From the NCBI RefSeq assembly GCF_022759505.1, contig NZ_CP094289.1, positions 2,914,001 to 2,978,000 on the forward strand: DNA of 64,000 nt, in the 5' to 3' direction. A program made the position numbers and the translations under genes. Positions 1 to 10,606 of this stretch are shown piece by piece; position 1 is the first letter of the stretch, and each line of letters starts with the position of its first letter. The notes beneath the pieces were generated by a model that was not told where the DNA came from, did not search any database, and saw only the letters and a program-made list of their open reading frames with translations. This stretch comes from Georgenia sp. TF02-10 (GTDB lineage: Bacteria; Actinomycetota; Actinomycetes; Actinomycetales; Actinomycetaceae).

Positions 1-781
<781 letters not shown>

Positions 782-1060
782 AAACCAAAGCCCGTGACCA
801 CCCGACCGGGCAGCCACGACCATCGATACGAAGAAAACAATCCAAGCAAGCACCCACCCCGAAACCGGGGGCACCGAGGCAGGCACCAACCAAGAACAAA
901 AAACTTCGACCCCCGCACCCGACCACCACCCCCCACCACGAACGGCAAGGACCAGCAGCCACGCACGACGATCACATGGCATCAAAAACTTGGCACGCTG
1001 TTGAGTTCTCAAGAAACAGACACACACCGTCGAATCCCCACCGCGAGGCAGGAACCCGAA
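782..1060 (-). other. rRNA operon leader (pre-16S 5' spacer)
   Basis: This transcribed leader lies between the promoter and 16S. It is much richer in A and T than its surroundings. On the transcribed strand, positions 1013-991 read CTTGAGAACTCAACAGCGTG, a motif common in actinobacterial rRNA leaders and spacers and usually assigned to antitermination or RNase III processing. No gene lies here. Confidence 0.75.
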
Positions 1061-1076
1061 CCGGGGCAGGCGTTCT

Positions 1077-1105
1077 ACTTTATCTCTGCCGGCTGGCGCT
1101 GTCAA
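1077..1105 (-). promoter_or_regulatory. Strong sigma-70-type rrn promoter
   Basis: Read leftwards, TTGACA (1105-1100) and TAAAGT (1082-1077) are separated by exactly 17 bp. This near-consensus pair sits about 300 bp upstream of 16S, where an rrn promoter is expected. Confidence 0.8.
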
Positions 1106-1240
1106 CCGGGCCGCTGTCGGTCCGAAGGTCAGGCTGTCCGGCGACCGGTCGGCAGGCGCGGGTCTCCGCTGCTGCTTCTCGGTCCTCCCGCGGGATCGGC
1201 CACCGGTCTCGGTGTCCGCTGCTCCCTGGCGGGCACGAGT

Positions 1241-1270
1241 AGGTTAGGCAGGCGCCGGGACGCGGGTCAA
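1241..1270 (-). promoter_or_regulatory. Possible second, upstream rrn promoter
   Basis: Read leftwards, TTGACC (1270-1265) and TAACCT (1246-1241) are separated by 18 bp. It lies about 165 bp upstream of the stronger promoter. Tandem promoters are usual for rRNA operons, so this is a reasonable P1, but it rests on the hexamers alone. Confidence 0.5.
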
Positions 1271-1282
1271 ACCGTCACGGGA

Positions 1283-1568
1283 TGACGTGGACCACAGCTT
1301 GTGGACGGTGGGCGCCCGGATAGGGAGCGGACGGGCGCACGGGGCCGCACCGGCGACACCGTGCGGCGTCGGCGGTACCGAGAAGGGCGAGAGGCCGCCG
1401 TCGGGCCCGGGAGGGCGAGAGGCCGCCGTCGTGCCTGCCCTGCAGCGCCCCTCCTCCGCAGGTCGCCCGGGCACCCGTGCCGACCGGCCCCGGCGAGGCC
1501 AGCGCGGGAGCGTGCGGGCGTGCACCCGCTCCGGACGCCCCGCTCGTGCCGGGCCGGCCCGGCGGCCG
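1283..1568. other. Gap between rrn promoters and the aceB stop
   Basis: GC-rich intergenic DNA with no supportable gene. A short direct repeat of about 20 bp built on gggcgagaggccgccgtcg occurs twice near 1385-1430. I see no clear terminator hairpin for aceB. Confidence 0.5.
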
Positions 1569-3176
1569 TCAGGGCATGCGCTCGTAGGCGGGCAGGGTGA
1601 GGAAGTCGGCGTAGTCGTCGGCCACGGCGACCTGCAAGAAGGTCGCGCGCGCGTCGGCGTAGTCGGCCGCGTCGCCTGGGAGCGCGGCGACCTCCTCATC
1701 CACGAGGCGCTCGACCAGGTCCTTGGTGACCTGGGCACCGGTGTCGGCCAGGGTCACCGAGCTGTGCAGCCACTGCCAGACCTGGGACCGGGAGATCTCG
1801 GCGGTGGCCGCGTCCTCCATGAGGTTGAAGATCGCCACCGCCCCCTGCCCGTTCAGCCACGCGGCGAGGTACTGGATCCCGACCGAGATGTTGTTGCGCA
1901 GGCCGGCCTCGGTGACGTCGCCGGGGGTGGCCGCGACGTCGAGCAGCTGGGCGGCCGTGACGTGGACGTCCTCGCGCGTGCGGTCGATCTGGTTCGGCCG
2001 GTCGCCCAGGACCTCGGTGAAGACCTCCTTGCAGAGCTCGACCATCCCGGGGTGGGCGACCCAGGACCCGTCGAACCCGTCGGCGGCCTCCCGCGCCTTG
2101 TCGGCGCGGACCTTGGCGAAGGCCGCCTCGTTGACCTCGGGGTCCTTGGCCGGGATGAAGGCGGCCATCCCGCCGATCGCGTGCGCGCCGCGCCGGTGGC
2201 AGGTGCGCACGAGCAGCTCGGTGTACGCCCGCATGAACGGGACGGTCATCGTCACCGCGTTGCGGTCGGGCAGCAGGAAGTCGGACCCGCGGGTCCGGAA
2301 GGACTTGATGACGGAGAACATGTAGTCCCACCGGCCGGCGTTGAGCCCGGCGGAGTGCTCCCGCAGCTCGTAGAGGATCTCCTCCATCTCGAACGCGGCC
2401 GGGTAGGTCTCGATGAGCACCGTGGCCCGGATCGTACCCCGGGGGATGCCGAGGAAGTCCTGCGCCAGAACGAACGCGTCGTTCCACAGCCGCGCCTCGA
2501 GGTGGGACTCCATCTTCGGCAGGTAGAAGTACGGCCCACGGCCCTTCTCGATCTGCCGGCGGCCCGCCGTCGCCAGGTACAGGGCGAAGTCGACCAGGGC
2601 GCCGGACGTGCGCCGGCCGTCGACGGTGATGTGCTTCTCCGGCAGGTGCCACCCCCGGGGCCGGACGATGATGGTCGGCAGCTCCTCGTCCGGGCGCAGC
2701 CGGTACTCCTTGCCCGTGTCTGGGGCGGTGAAGTCGATGGTCCGGTTCAGGGCGTCGAGCAGGTTGAGCTGGCCCTCCACGACGGCGTCCCACCGCGGGG
2801 TGCTCGCGTCCTCGAAGTCGGCCAGCCAGGCCTTGGCGCCGGAGTTGAGGGCGTTGATCGTCATCTTCCGGTCGGTCGGGCCGGTGATCTCCACCCGCCG
2901 GTCCACCAGCCCGGGGGCGGGCGGGGCGACCTGCCAGGACTCGTCCGCCCGGATCTCGGCGGTCTCGGGCAGGAAGTCCAGCGTGCCGCCGGCGGCCAGC
3001 TCGGCGATCCGCCGCTCGCGTGCCCGGAGCAGGTCCAGCCGGCGGTCGTCCAGGGCGCGGTGGAGCCGGACGATCAGCTCCAGCGCCTGCGGGCTGAGGA
3101 TCTCCTCGTACCGGGGGCCCACCGGACCGGTGATCTCCAGCCCGGCAGGGGTCTGCAGCGTCGTCGCAGTCTCCAT
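1569..3176 (-). CDS. aceB: Malate synthase A
   Basis: The 535-residue protein condenses glyoxylate with acetyl-CoA to give malate, the second step of the glyoxylate shunt. Length fits the A-type enzyme (about 530), not the longer G-type. The family signature is at residues 273-285 (EHSAGLNAGRWDY). VRPRGWH (171-177) and DGSWVAHPGM further on are also family features. The ATG at 3176 is preceded by GAGGAG at four bases. Isocitrate lyase is not in the window. Control probably acts at the separate promoter just upstream. Confidence 0.96.
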   Translation of the reverse strand: METATTLQTPAGLEITGPVGPRYEEILSPQALELIVRLHRALDDRRLDLLRARERRIAELAAGGTLDFLPETAEIRADESWQVAPPAPGLVDRRVEITGPTDRKMTINALNSGAKAWLADFEDASTPRWDAVVEGQLNLLDALNRTIDFTAPDTGKEYRLRPDEELPTIIVRPRGWHLPEKHITVDGRRTSGALVDFALYLATAGRRQIEKGRGPYFYLPKMESHLEARLWNDAFVLAQDFLGIPRGTIRATVLIETYPAAFEMEEILYELREHSAGLNAGRWDYMFSVIKSFRTRGSDFLLPDRNAVTMTVPFMRAYTELLVRTCHRRGAHAIGGMAAFIPAKDPEVNEAAFAKVRADKAREAADGFDGSWVAHPGMVELCKEVFTEVLGDRPNQIDRTREDVHVTAAQLLDVAATPGDVTEAGLRNNISVGIQYLAAWLNGQGAVAIFNLMEDAATAEISRSQVWQWLHSSVTLADTGAQVTKDLVERLVDEEVAALPGDAADYADARATFLQVAVADDYADFLTLPAYERMP

Positions 3177-3224
3177 GACACTCCTCGGTTTTCGCTATGC
3201 GGAAGTGGCGATCTCCTTCGTGGA

Positions 3225-3254
3225 AAGGTATCGGCCGGTGTACCGGACGGTCAA
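3225..3254 (-). promoter_or_regulatory. Probable aceB promoter
   Basis: Read leftwards, TTGACC (3254-3249), an 18-bp spacer and TACCTT (3230-3225). This leaves a leader of about 40 nt before the aceB ATG. Confidence 0.6.
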
Positions 3255-3480
3255 TGCGGCCGACGGCGGCCGACGGCGAGCCGTGCACCGCCAGGGACAT
3301 CGCGGCCGACGGCGGCGACCGCGGGCCGCGCACCCTCAAGGACATCGGCCGGCTGTGTCTGGGCACGGCCGGCTGTCTCCGTCCCTGCCCGGCCAGCGCC
3401 CGCAGCCGACCGTGGCCGTACCCGCGTCGACCGACGATGCGCACCAGGCGGTGGGGACGACGTGGCGCCCGGCAGCCAGC

Positions 3481-3570
3481 ACCCAGCAGGTCGGCACCCA
3501 GCACGTCGGCACCCAGCACGTCGGCACCCAGCAGGTCGGCACCCAGCAGGTCGGCACCCAGCACGTCAGC
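3481..3570 (-). repeat. Six tandem 15-bp units encoding pentapeptide repeats
   Basis: Six units of acccagca(g/c)gtcggc run without interruption; the last has one extra change. On the minus strand, opening with an ATG at 3576, they read as A-D-(L/V)-L-G repeated six times, the consensus of pentapeptide-repeat proteins. The only recurrent variable base switches Leu and Val codons at the variable position. Reading continues into GC-rich sequence without recognisable protein, so this may be a remnant of a pentapeptide gene or a simple repeat. The rest of 3255-3741 holds no supportable gene. Confidence 0.75.
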
Positions 3571-3741
3571 ACGCATGCCCGGTGGGACCGGCACGTACGG
3601 CAGAGTTTTCCGGCACCAACCGGCGCTATTGGGCAACTTGGAACTCCGGGACGTTAGCCCCACGAACTGGACATAGCGGGCCACCATGATCGGTGATGAC
3701 ACCAGATCCACGGTCACTGCCCGATCCAGAAGGAGATCACC

Positions 3742-4290
3742 ATGGCCACCCCGACAGTCCCCCGGACGGCACCCGCCGGGCGGACGATGTACCAGGAGGA
3801 GATCGTCACCTCCGGCGCCGCGCGCAAGGTCCTCGCCATCGGCCGCATCATCATCGGCTGGACGTTCCTGTGGGCCTTCCTCGACAAGACGTTCGGCCTG
3901 GGCTTCATGACCCCCAGCGAGGGGGCGTGGATCAACGGCGGAACCCCCGCCCAGGGGTTCATCAAGGGCATCGAGGGCCCGTTCCACGGGTTCTTCCAGA
4001 TCTTCGCGAACCCGTTCGGTGACTGGCTCTTCCAGCTCGGCCTGCTCGGCATCGGGGTCGCGATGATGCTGGGCGCGGGCCTGAAGATCGCCGCCGTCGC
4101 CGGCACGCTGCTCCTGGCGTTCATGTACCTCGCGGAGCTGCCCCTGGTCCTCGGCGGCACCAACCCCATCACCGACTCGCACTGGATCGAGGCGATGCTG
4201 CTCATCATCTCGGCGGTCACCCTCGCGGGCGACACCTGGGGCCTCGGCAAGTGGTGGGCCGGCAAGGTCGGCAACAACTGGCTCCGCTGA
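3742..4290 (+). CDS. DoxX-like integral membrane protein
   Basis: 182 residues. After a polar N-terminus come hydrophobic helices at about 28-48, 92-110, 112-132 and 150-165, the four-helix pattern of the DoxX/DoxD superfamily. Members include thiosulfate:quinone oxidoreductase subunits and many proteins of unknown function. The ATG is preceded by AGAAGGAG at six bases. It appears monocistronic and ends in a duplicated hairpin terminator. The substrate is not evident, and no sulfur-oxidation genes are nearby. Confidence 0.75.
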   Translation: MATPTVPRTAPAGRTMYQEEIVTSGAARKVLAIGRIIIGWTFLWAFLDKTFGLGFMTPSEGAWINGGTPAQGFIKGIEGPFHGFFQIFANPFGDWLFQLGLLGIGVAMMLGAGLKIAAVAGTLLLAFMYLAELPLVLGGTNPITDSHWIEAMLLIISAVTLAGDTWGLGKWWAGKVGNNWLR

Positions 4291-4306
4291 CCGACCCTTC
4301 CTGAGC

Positions 4307-4375
4307 GGCCCCGGTCCAGCGACCGGGGCCGCACTGCATCCACCAGCACCAGGCCCCGGTCCACCGACCAGGGCC
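4307..4375 (+). terminator. Duplicated hairpin terminator after the DoxX-like gene
   Basis: A perfect 10-bp stem (GGCCCCGGTC / GACCGGGGCC) with a 4-nt loop lies at 4307-4330. A second, imperfect copy lies at 4352-4375, with most of the intervening sequence not repeated. There is no U-tract, as is common in high-GC actinobacteria. The rest of 4376-4593, before the gatB stop, holds no supportable gene. Confidence 0.65.
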
Positions 4376-4593
4376 GCACGACGCCCAGCCCGACCCGCCC
4401 AGCCCTGGGCCGTCCTGCCCGGCAGCAGCCAGCGCCCGATCCGACCACCGTCCAGCGAGTCGAGCAGCCGGGGCCGCGCCGCGTCCCGCGCCTCTCGGCC
4501 GGACCAGAACGGTGGGCGCTCGTCCGGCCGCGCCTGACGGTCGGGGCCCTCCCGAGTGCCCGGCCGGGCGCCGTCGGCCGGCCCGGAAGCGGC

Positions 4594-6102
4594 TCAGCCC
4601 ACCCGGGCCATCAGGATCTCGCGGACGCGGGCCGCGTCCGCCTTGCCGCGGGTGGCCTTCATGACCGCCCCGACGATCGCACCGGCGGCCTGGACCTTGC
4701 CGCCGCGGATCTTCTCCACCACGTCCGGGTTGGCGGCGAGGGCCTCCTCGACGGCGGCCTCGAGGGCGCCGTCGTCGGAGACCACCTCCAGCCCGCGGGC
4801 GGTGACCACCTCCGCCGGCGACCCCTCCCCGGCCAGCACGCCGGCGAGGACCTGCCGGGCGAGCTTGTCGGTGAGCCGGCCGGACTCCACCAGGGCGGCG
4901 AGCTCGGCCACCTGCCCGGGGGTGATGGCCAGCTCCTCCAGCGCGGTGCCGTCGGCCTTGGCGATCCGGGCGAGCTCGCCCATCCACCACTTCCGGGCGG
5001 CGTCCGGGCGGGCGCCGGCAGCGACCGTGGCCCCGATGAGGTCCAGCGCGCCGGCGTTGACCACGTCGCGCATCTCGGCGTCGGCGTAGCCCCACTCGGC
5101 CTGCAGCCGGCGCCGGCGCACGGCCGGCAGCTCGGGCAGCTCGGCGCGGAGCCGCTCGACCCACGCCCGCTCCGGCGCCAGCGGGACGAGGTCCGGCTCG
5201 GGGAAGTACCGGTAGTCCTCCGCGTCGGACTTCACCCGGCCGGGCGACGTCGTCCCGTCCTCCTCGTGCCAGTGCCGGGTCTCCTGGACCACCGACCCGC
5301 CGGCGTCCAGCACCGCCGCCTGCCGGGAGATCTCGTACCGGACGGCCCGCTCGATGGAGCGGAAGGAGTTGACGTTCTTGGTCTCGGTGCGGGTGCCGAG
5401 CGGGGCGTCCGGGGCCGGGCGCAGGGAGACGTTGACGTCGGCGCGCACGTTGCCGCGCTCCATCCGGGCCTCGGACACCCCGAGGGTGCGGAAGATGTCC
5501 CGCAGCGCCGAGACGTACGCCCGGGCCACCTCCGGCGCCCGCGTCCCGGCGCCGGTGATCGGCCGGGTGACGATCTCCACCAGCGGGATGCCGGCCCGGT
5601 TGTAGTCCACCAGGGAGTAGGCCGCGCCGTGGATGCGCCCGTCCGCGCCGCCGACGTGGGTGTTCTTGCCGGCGTCCTCCTCCATGTGGGCCCGCTCGAT
5701 CTCCACCCGGACGGTGGTGCCGTCGGCGAGCTCGACGTCCAGGTACCCGTCGGCGGCGATCGGCTCGTCGTACTGGGAGGTCTGGAAGTTCTTCGGCACG
5801 TCCGGGTAGAAGTAGTTCTTCCGGGCGAACCGGCAGCTCTCGGCGATGGCGCAGTTCAGCGCCAGGCCGATCCGCACGGCGTACTCCACCGCCCGGGCGT
5901 TGACCACCGGCAGCGCGCCGGGCAGCCCGAGGGAGACCGGGGTGATCTGGGTGTTGGGGTCGGCACCGAAGCTGGCGGGGGCGCCGTCGAACATCTTCGA
6001 CGCCGTGCCGAGCTCGACGTGCACCTCGATGCCCAGCACCGGGTCGTAGCGGCTGACGGCGTCGTCGTAGTCGACGAGGTCCGCGGTCGTCTGGGTGCTC
6101 AT
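4594..6102 (-). CDS. gatB: Asp-tRNA(Asn)/Glu-tRNA(Gln) amidotransferase subunit B
   Basis: 502 residues. GatB binds mischarged tRNA and phosphorylates the misacylated Glu or Asp so that ammonia from GatA can amidate it. The N-terminus has the family sequence [11 protein letters not shown] and the catalytic-domain block [16 protein letters not shown]. The C-terminal helical tail domain (YqeY-like, about 355-500) is complete. Its ATG overlaps the gatA stop by 4 bp, so it is the last gene of gatC-gatA-gatB and is probably translationally coupled. Confidence 0.97.
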   Translation of the reverse strand: MSTQTTADLVDYDDAVSRYDPVLGIEVHVELGTASKMFDGAPASFGADPNTQITPVSLGLPGALPVVNARAVEYAVRIGLALNCAIAESCRFARKNYFYPDVPKNFQTSQYDEPIAADGYLDVELADGTTVRVEIERAHMEEDAGKNTHVGGADGRIHGAAYSLVDYNRAGIPLVEIVTRPITGAGTRAPEVARAYVSALRDIFRTLGVSEARMERGNVRADVNVSLRPAPDAPLGTRTETKNVNSFRSIERAVRYEISRQAAVLDAGGSVVQETRHWHEEDGTTSPGRVKSDAEDYRYFPEPDLVPLAPERAWVERLRAELPELPAVRRRRLQAEWGYADAEMRDVVNAGALDLIGATVAAGARPDAARKWWMGELARIAKADGTALEELAITPGQVAELAALVESGRLTDKLARQVLAGVLAGEGSPAEVVTARGLEVVSDDGALEAAVEEALAANPDVVEKIRGGKVQAAGAIVGAVMKATRGKADAARVREILMARVG

Positions 6103-7607
6103 CGGGGTGCCACCTCCAGGTCGGGGGCCTGGGCGAGGATCGGCCCGCCCCAGGTGTCGGTCAGGAGCCGCTCCAGCGCCCCGCCCACCCGGTACAGCGT
6201 CGCGTCCTGCCGGGCCGGGGCGAGGATCTGGACGCCGACCGGCAGCCCGTCCTCGCCGAGCCCGGCGGGCAGGGACAGCCCGGGGACGCCGGCGAGGTTG
6301 GCGGGGATGGTCGCGACGTCGTTGAGGTACATCGCCATCGGGTCGTCGAGCTTCTCGCCGAAGCGGAACGCGGTGGTGGGCGCCGTCGGGGAGACCAGCA
6401 CGTCCGCGCGGGCGAACGCGGCGGCGAAGTCGCGCTGGATGAGGGTGCGGACCTTCTGGGCCGAGCCGTAGTAGGCGTCGAAGTACCCGGCGGACAGGGC
6501 GTGGGTGCCGAGCACGATCCGCCGCTTGACCTCGTCGCCGAACCCGGCGCCGCGGGTGGCCGCCATGACGCGCTCGGCGGTGACCGGCCCGTCGGCGGGC
6601 TCGACCCGCAGGCCGAAGCGCATGCCGTCGAACCGGGCCAGGTTGGAGGAGGCCTCGGCCGGCATGATCAGGTAGTAGGCGGCCAGGGCGTAGTCGAAGC
6701 TCGGGCAGGAGACCTCCACGACCTCCGCGCCGGCCCCGGCCAGCAGCGCCACCGCCTCCTCGAACCGGGCCCGCACCCCGGGCTGGTAGCCGGCGCCGCC
6801 GAGCTCGGTGACGATGCCGACCCGCAGCCCGGCCAGGTCCCCGGTGCGCGCGGCGTCGACGAGCCCGGTGACCGGGTCGGTGAGGGAGGTGGAGTCCAGC
6901 GGGTCGTGCCCGCCGATGACCTCGTGCAGCAGCGCCGCGTCGGTCACCGTCCGGGTGACCGGGCCGGCCTGGTCGAGGGAGGAGGCCAGGGCGATCAGGC
7001 CGTAGCGGGAGACCCCGCCGTAGGTCGGCTTGACCCCGACCGTGCCGGTGACCGCGGCGGGCTGGCGGATCGAGCCGCCGGTGTCGGTGCCGATCGCCAG
7101 CGGCGCCTCGTGGGCGGCGACGGCGGCCGCGGACCCGCCGCCGGAGCCGCCCGGGATACGGCCGAGGTCCCAGGGATTGCGGGTCGGGCCGAACGCCGAG
7201 TGCTCGGTGGAGGAGCCCATCGCGAACTCGTCCATGTTGGTCTTGCCGAGGATCGGCAGTCCGGCCGCGCGGAGCCGGGCCACCACGGTGGCGTCGTAGG
7301 GCGGGACCCAGCCCTCCAGGATCCTTGAGGCGGCGGTGGTCACCTGCCCCTTGGTCACCACGACGTCCTTGACCGCCACCGGGACCCCGGCGAGCTCGGC
7401 CAGCTCCTCCCCTGCGGCGCGGCGGGCGTCGACGTCGGCGGCGGCGGCGAGCGCCTCCTCGGCGTTGACGTGCAGGAAGGCGTGCACGGCGCCGTCGACG
7501 GCGGCGATTCGGTCCAGGTGGGCCTGGGTCACCTCCACGCTGGAGACCTCCCCGGTGCACAGCAGGGCGGCGAGGTCGGCGGCGGTGCGCCGGGTCAGGT
7601 CGGTCAT
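6099..7607 (-). CDS. gatA: Asp-tRNA(Asn)/Glu-tRNA(Gln) amidotransferase subunit A (glutaminase)
   Basis: 502 residues of the amidase-signature family. It releases ammonia from glutamine or asparagine for the GatB reaction. The Ser-cisSer-Lys triad is visible as Lys80 (PVAVKD), Ser155 in the glycine-rich GGSGGGS loop, and Ser179 ([11 protein letters not shown]). It overlaps gatC by 4 bp upstream and gatB by 4 bp downstream. Confidence 0.98.
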   Translation of the reverse strand: MTDLTRRTAADLAALLCTGEVSSVEVTQAHLDRIAAVDGAVHAFLHVNAEEALAAAADVDARRAAGEELAELAGVPVAVKDVVVTKGQVTTAASRILEGWVPPYDATVVARLRAAGLPILGKTNMDEFAMGSSTEHSAFGPTRNPWDLGRIPGGSGGGSAAAVAAHEAPLAIGTDTGGSIRQPAAVTGTVGVKPTYGGVSRYGLIALASSLDQAGPVTRTVTDAALLHEVIGGHDPLDSTSLTDPVTGLVDAARTGDLAGLRVGIVTELGGAGYQPGVRARFEEAVALLAGAGAEVVEVSCPSFDYALAAYYLIMPAEASSNLARFDGMRFGLRVEPADGPVTAERVMAATRGAGFGDEVKRRIVLGTHALSAGYFDAYYGSAQKVRTLIQRDFAAAFARADVLVSPTAPTTAFRFGEKLDDPMAMYLNDVATIPANLAGVPGLSLPAGLGEDGLPVGVQILAPARQDATLYRVGGALERLLTDTWGGPILAQAPDLEVAPR

Positions 7608-7903
7608 GCGTCCTCCCCGAGGATCTGCGGCACCCGGAACATGCCGTCCTGCGCGGCGGGGGCGGCGGCCAGGACGGCGTCGAGGTCGAGCGGCTCGACC
7701 ACCTCGTCCGCGCGCATGACGTTGGTCAGCGGGATGGGGTGGGAGGTGGCGGGCACCTCGGGCGTGGCGACCTCGCTGACCCGGGCGACGGCGGTGGCGA
7801 TGACGTCGAGCTCCCCGGCCAGGCGCTCGACCTCCTCCGCGGTCAGCTCGATCCGGGCCAGGGCCGCGACCCGCGCGACCTCGTCGGCAGAGATGGTGGA
7901 CAT
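7604..7903 (-). CDS. gatC: Asp-tRNA(Asn)/Glu-tRNA(Gln) amidotransferase subunit C
   Basis: 99 residues, the usual size for GatC, the small subunit that wraps and stabilises the GatA-GatB complex. The N-terminus ([17 protein letters not shown]) is typical. I chose the ATG at 7903 because it gives this family N-terminus. Frames extending upstream run into low-complexity intergenic sequence. First gene of gatCAB. Confidence 0.95.
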   Translation of the reverse strand: MSTISADEVARVAALARIELTAEEVERLAGELDVIATAVARVSEVATPEVPATSHPIPLTNVMRADEVVEPLDLDAVLAAAPAAQDGMFRVPQILGEDA

Positions 7904-7944
7904 GGCGGCGAGTCTATGACGCGGCGCCGGCGGGGCCGGCAGGT

Positions 7945-8083
7945 GTCCGACGGCGGCCGGGGGTCCCGTGAGGGTCGAAGGCGCCGACAGTGGCGGCGAG
8001 GGTCCGGTGCGGGGGATCGGCGTCCGACGGCGGCGGGGGTGTTCGACGGCGGCCGGAGTCGTCCGACGGCGGGTCGAGCCCAG
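7945..8083. repeat. Degenerate repeats upstream of gatC
   Basis: The intergenic DNA carries four units built on gtccgacggcgg(cc)gg, near 7946, 8030, 8050 and 8068. It separates gatC from the next minus-strand gene. It probably also holds the gatCAB promoter, which I could not pick out. Confidence 0.5.
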
Positions 8084-8131
8084 GTGCACGGGCGAACCCG
8101 CGGTCCGGTCATGCCCGCGGTGACGGCCGGG

Positions 8132-8539
8132 CTACTCCGCCGACCGTGCGATCAGGTCGAGCAGGGCCAGGGCGTAGGCGTCGGCGGCCTCGGCGGCGGC
8201 GTGCTCGTGGGGCGAGGGCGCGGACCCGGGCGGGACCGTGGTGACCCGGAACTCGCCGTCGTCCCGGTCCAGGCCCCGGAAGGTGCCGCCGAGGAGCTCG
8301 CGCAGCTGGTCCTCGCGGGGCAGCCACAGCGTCTCCTCCAGTGCCACGGAGTCCAGCGCCCACTCCGTCGTGCCGTTGAACCCGAGGATGGTGCCGGTGG
8401 GGAACCGGTGCACCTCGACGGTGAAGTCGGCGAGGGTGAACACCTCCCCGAGGAGGTCTGGCTTGTCGATGGTGAACCGGTCGCCCGGCTCCGGCCGCCA
8501 GGCCAGGCCGGCGTCGGCGAGCTGGCGGGCGAGCGTCAC
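8132..8539 (-). CDS. Conserved actinobacterial protein of unknown function
   Basis: About 135 residues and acidic. Readable blocks include GFNGTTEWALDSV and LWLPREDQLRELLGG, which I recognise as typical of a small actinobacterial family sometimes labelled pilus assembly protein CpaE. It lacks the ATPase domain of true CpaE, so that label looks wrong. The GTG at 8539 is preceded by GGACAGG at eight bases; a GTG at 8548 is an alternative. Monocistronic; function unknown. Confidence 0.75.
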   Translation of the reverse strand: MTLARQLADAGLAWRPEPGDRFTIDKPDLLGEVFTLADFTVEVHRFPTGTILGFNGTTEWALDSVALEETLWLPREDQLRELLGGTFRGLDRDDGEFRVTTVPPGSAPSPHEHAAAEAADAYALALLDLIARSAE

Positions 8540-8578
8540 GGAGATCACCTGTCCAGTATCACCGCCGTGGCGAACGCC

Positions 8579-8703
8579 GTGCTCCGCCGGGGCGGGCACC
8601 GTGCTCCGCCGGGACGAACGGCGTGCTCCGCCGGGGGCACCCTGCTCAGCCGGGACGAACGGCGTGCTCCGCCGGAGCGCACCGCGCTCAGCCGGGCAGC
8701 ACC
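8579..8703. repeat. Six degenerate 20-23-bp direct repeats
   Basis: Units built on gtgctccgccggg alternate two tails, gacgaacggc and gggcacc. They fill most of the divergent gap between the small gene at 8539 and the phospholipase D gene at 8750. Confidence 0.7.
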
Positions 8704-8749
8704 GATAAAGGGCCGCGGGGCGCCCCGGCACATGCTCTACGTTGTCGCC

Positions 8750-10039
8750 ATGAGGCTCGCCCAGCGATTCGGTCGCGCCCTCCCGCTCCGGGCCTGGCTG
8801 CGCTCCCGGCGCCTCTGGCAGATGGTGCGCCTGTACCTGGCCTTCGCGGCGGGGGTCCAGCTGGCCGCCGTCGGCGCCGTGGTCGCCGTCGACGAGCTGC
8901 GCAAGCGCCGCGAGCCGCCGCGGGGAGAGTTCCCCCGCACGCCGCCGGAGACGCTGCCCGTGGCGGACTCCACGGTCACGGTCTTCACCTTCGGCGACGA
9001 CCTTTACGCGGACATGCTGGAGACGATCAGGTCGGCGCAGCAGACGATCTACTTCGAGACGTTCATCTGGAAGTCCGACGACGTGGGCCAGCGGTTCAAG
9101 GACGAGCTGCTGGCCGCCGCCCGGCGCGGGGTGGAGGTGTTCGTCGTCTTCGACAGCTGGGGCAACCTCGTCGTCCCGCCGTCGTTCAAGCGGTTCCCGG
9201 ACCTGCCCCACCTGCACGTGCTCCGCTTCCCGCTGCTCCGCACCGGCCTGCTCACCCTCAACCTGCGCAACACCGGGCGGGAGCACCGCAAGGTGCTGGT
9301 GGTGGACGGCCGGGTCGGGTACCTGGGCGGGTACAACATCGGCTCGCTCTACGCCACCCAGTGGCGGGACACCCACCTGCGGGTGGACGGCCCCTCCACC
9401 TGGGAGCTGGAGAACGCCTTCGTCGACTTCTGGAACCACCACCGCAAGCGCCACCACCCCGAGCTCCCGGACCGGGGGGCCAGGTCGTGGGACGCGCGGA
9501 TCCGCACGGCCCAGAACGTGCCCGCCCGGCTGCTGTTCCCGGTGCGCTGGACCTACCTGGAGGCCATCGACCGGGCCGAGCACACCATCTACATCACCCA
9601 GGGCTACTTCATCCCGGACCGGGAGATCCTGCACGGCCTCGTCACCGCCGCCCGGCGGGGGGTGGACGTCCGGGTGCTCATCCCGGAGTACTCCAACCAC
9701 ATCGTGGCCGACTGGGCCGCCCGCTCGTACTACGCCGAGCTGCTGCAGGCCGGGGTCACCCTCTGGCTCTACCAGGGGGCCATGGTGCACGCCAAGACGA
9801 TGACCGTGGACGGGCGCTGGACAACGGTCGGGACGACGAACATCGACCGGATGTCGATGACCGGCAACTTCGAGATCAACCTCGAGCTGTTCGACGACGG
9901 GCTGGCCGCCCACATGGAGCGGGTGTTCGCCACCGACCTGACCAACGCCCGCCAGCTGACGACGGCCGAGTGGGAGCAGCGCGGGATGCTCCCGCGGCTC
10001 GGCGAGCGCCTGCTCAAGCCGCTCGGCCCACTGCTCTGA
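8750..10039 (+). CDS. Cardiolipin synthase-like phospholipase D protein
   Basis: 429 residues. A hydrophobic segment at about 26-48 should anchor it in the membrane. Two HKD motifs follow: His179-Lys181-Asp186 (HRKVLVVD) and His347-Lys349-Asp354 (HAKTMTVD). This is the layout of bacterial cardiolipin synthases, which transfer a phosphatidyl group between phosphatidylglycerol molecules; a phospholipase D is the alternative. The ATG at 8750 is chosen because the basic N-terminus precedes the helix; the ATG at 8732 adds six residues. Neither has a clear ribosome site. Confidence 0.85.
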   Translation: MRLAQRFGRALPLRAWLRSRRLWQMVRLYLAFAAGVQLAAVGAVVAVDELRKRREPPRGEFPRTPPETLPVADSTVTVFTFGDDLYADMLETIRSAQQTIYFETFIWKSDDVGQRFKDELLAAARRGVEVFVVFDSWGNLVVPPSFKRFPDLPHLHVLRFPLLRTGLLTLNLRNTGREHRKVLVVDGRVGYLGGYNIGSLYATQWRDTHLRVDGPSTWELENAFVDFWNHHRKRHHPELPDRGARSWDARIRTAQNVPARLLFPVRWTYLEAIDRAEHTIYITQGYFIPDREILHGLVTAARRGVDVRVLIPEYSNHIVADWAARSYYAELLQAGVTLWLYQGAMVHAKTMTVDGRWTTVGTTNIDRMSMTGNFEINLELFDDGLAAHMERVFATDLTNARQLTTAEWEQRGMLPRLGERLLKPLGPLL

Positions 10040-10090
10040 CGTGGTCCGACCCGACCCGGCTTCGCTGAGCCGATCTGGCCGGATCTGCCA

Positions 10091-10606
10091 TCACACCGGG
10101 CGGCGGTAGCACCACATCTGCGGGTGGGACTCCCAGTCGCCGACGTAGTCCCGGCCGACGTCGCGGCGGAACCCGAGCCGCTCGTAGAGGCGGTGCGGGG
10201 TCCCGGGCCCGTCGGTGCTGACCACCGACAGCACGAGCGCGTCGTGGCCGTGCTCCGCGGCCCACCGGATGGCCGCCCGCAGCAGCGCCTCGCCGGCGCC
10301 CCGCCCCTGGGCGGCCGGGTCGACCGCGAGCATGCGGACCTCCACCTCGCCGGGACGGGCGAGGTCGGCGTACCGGCCGCCCGCCGTGGCGAGCGTGACG
10401 GAGCCAAGCACCTCCGAGCCGTCCCGGGCCACCAGCACGACGGCGTCGCTCGCCCGGGTGGCGACGTCGCACAGGACGGCCGCGTAGTCGGCGCTGAGGA
10501 GCTGCGCGGCCTCGAAGGCGTTCACCCCGATCTCCCCGATGCGGTCGAGATCGGCGGGACGTGCAGGGTCGACGACGATGCGGGAGGTGTCGAGCACGGA
10601 CGGCAT
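10091..10606 (-). CDS. GNAT-family N-acetyltransferase
   Basis: 171 residues. The acetyl-CoA binding motif is visible as EVRMLAVDPAAQGRGAGEAL (motif A, Q/R-x-x-G-x-G). The C-terminal block LYERLGFRRDVGRDYVG is also typical. The substrate cannot be read from sequence. The ATG at 10606 starts just inside the domain. It lies downstream of ligA on the same strand, 430 bp away across the repeat array. Confidence 0.88.
   Translation of the reverse strand: MPSVLDTSRIVVDPARPADLDRIGEIGVNAFEAAQLLSADYAAVLCDVATRASDAVVLVARDGSEVLGSVTLATAGGRYADLARPGEVEVRMLAVDPAAQGRGAGEALLRAAIRWAAEHGHDALVLSVVSTDGPGTPHRLYERLGFRRDVGRDYVGDWESHPQMWCYRRPV

Noticed and set aside
1696-4182. A very long open frame on the minus strand opposite and around aceB
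   Set aside because: It overlaps aceB in another frame, has no domain, and is Arg/Pro-rich, the usual shadow of GC-rich coding DNA. Only the six pentapeptide units in it were kept, as a repeat.
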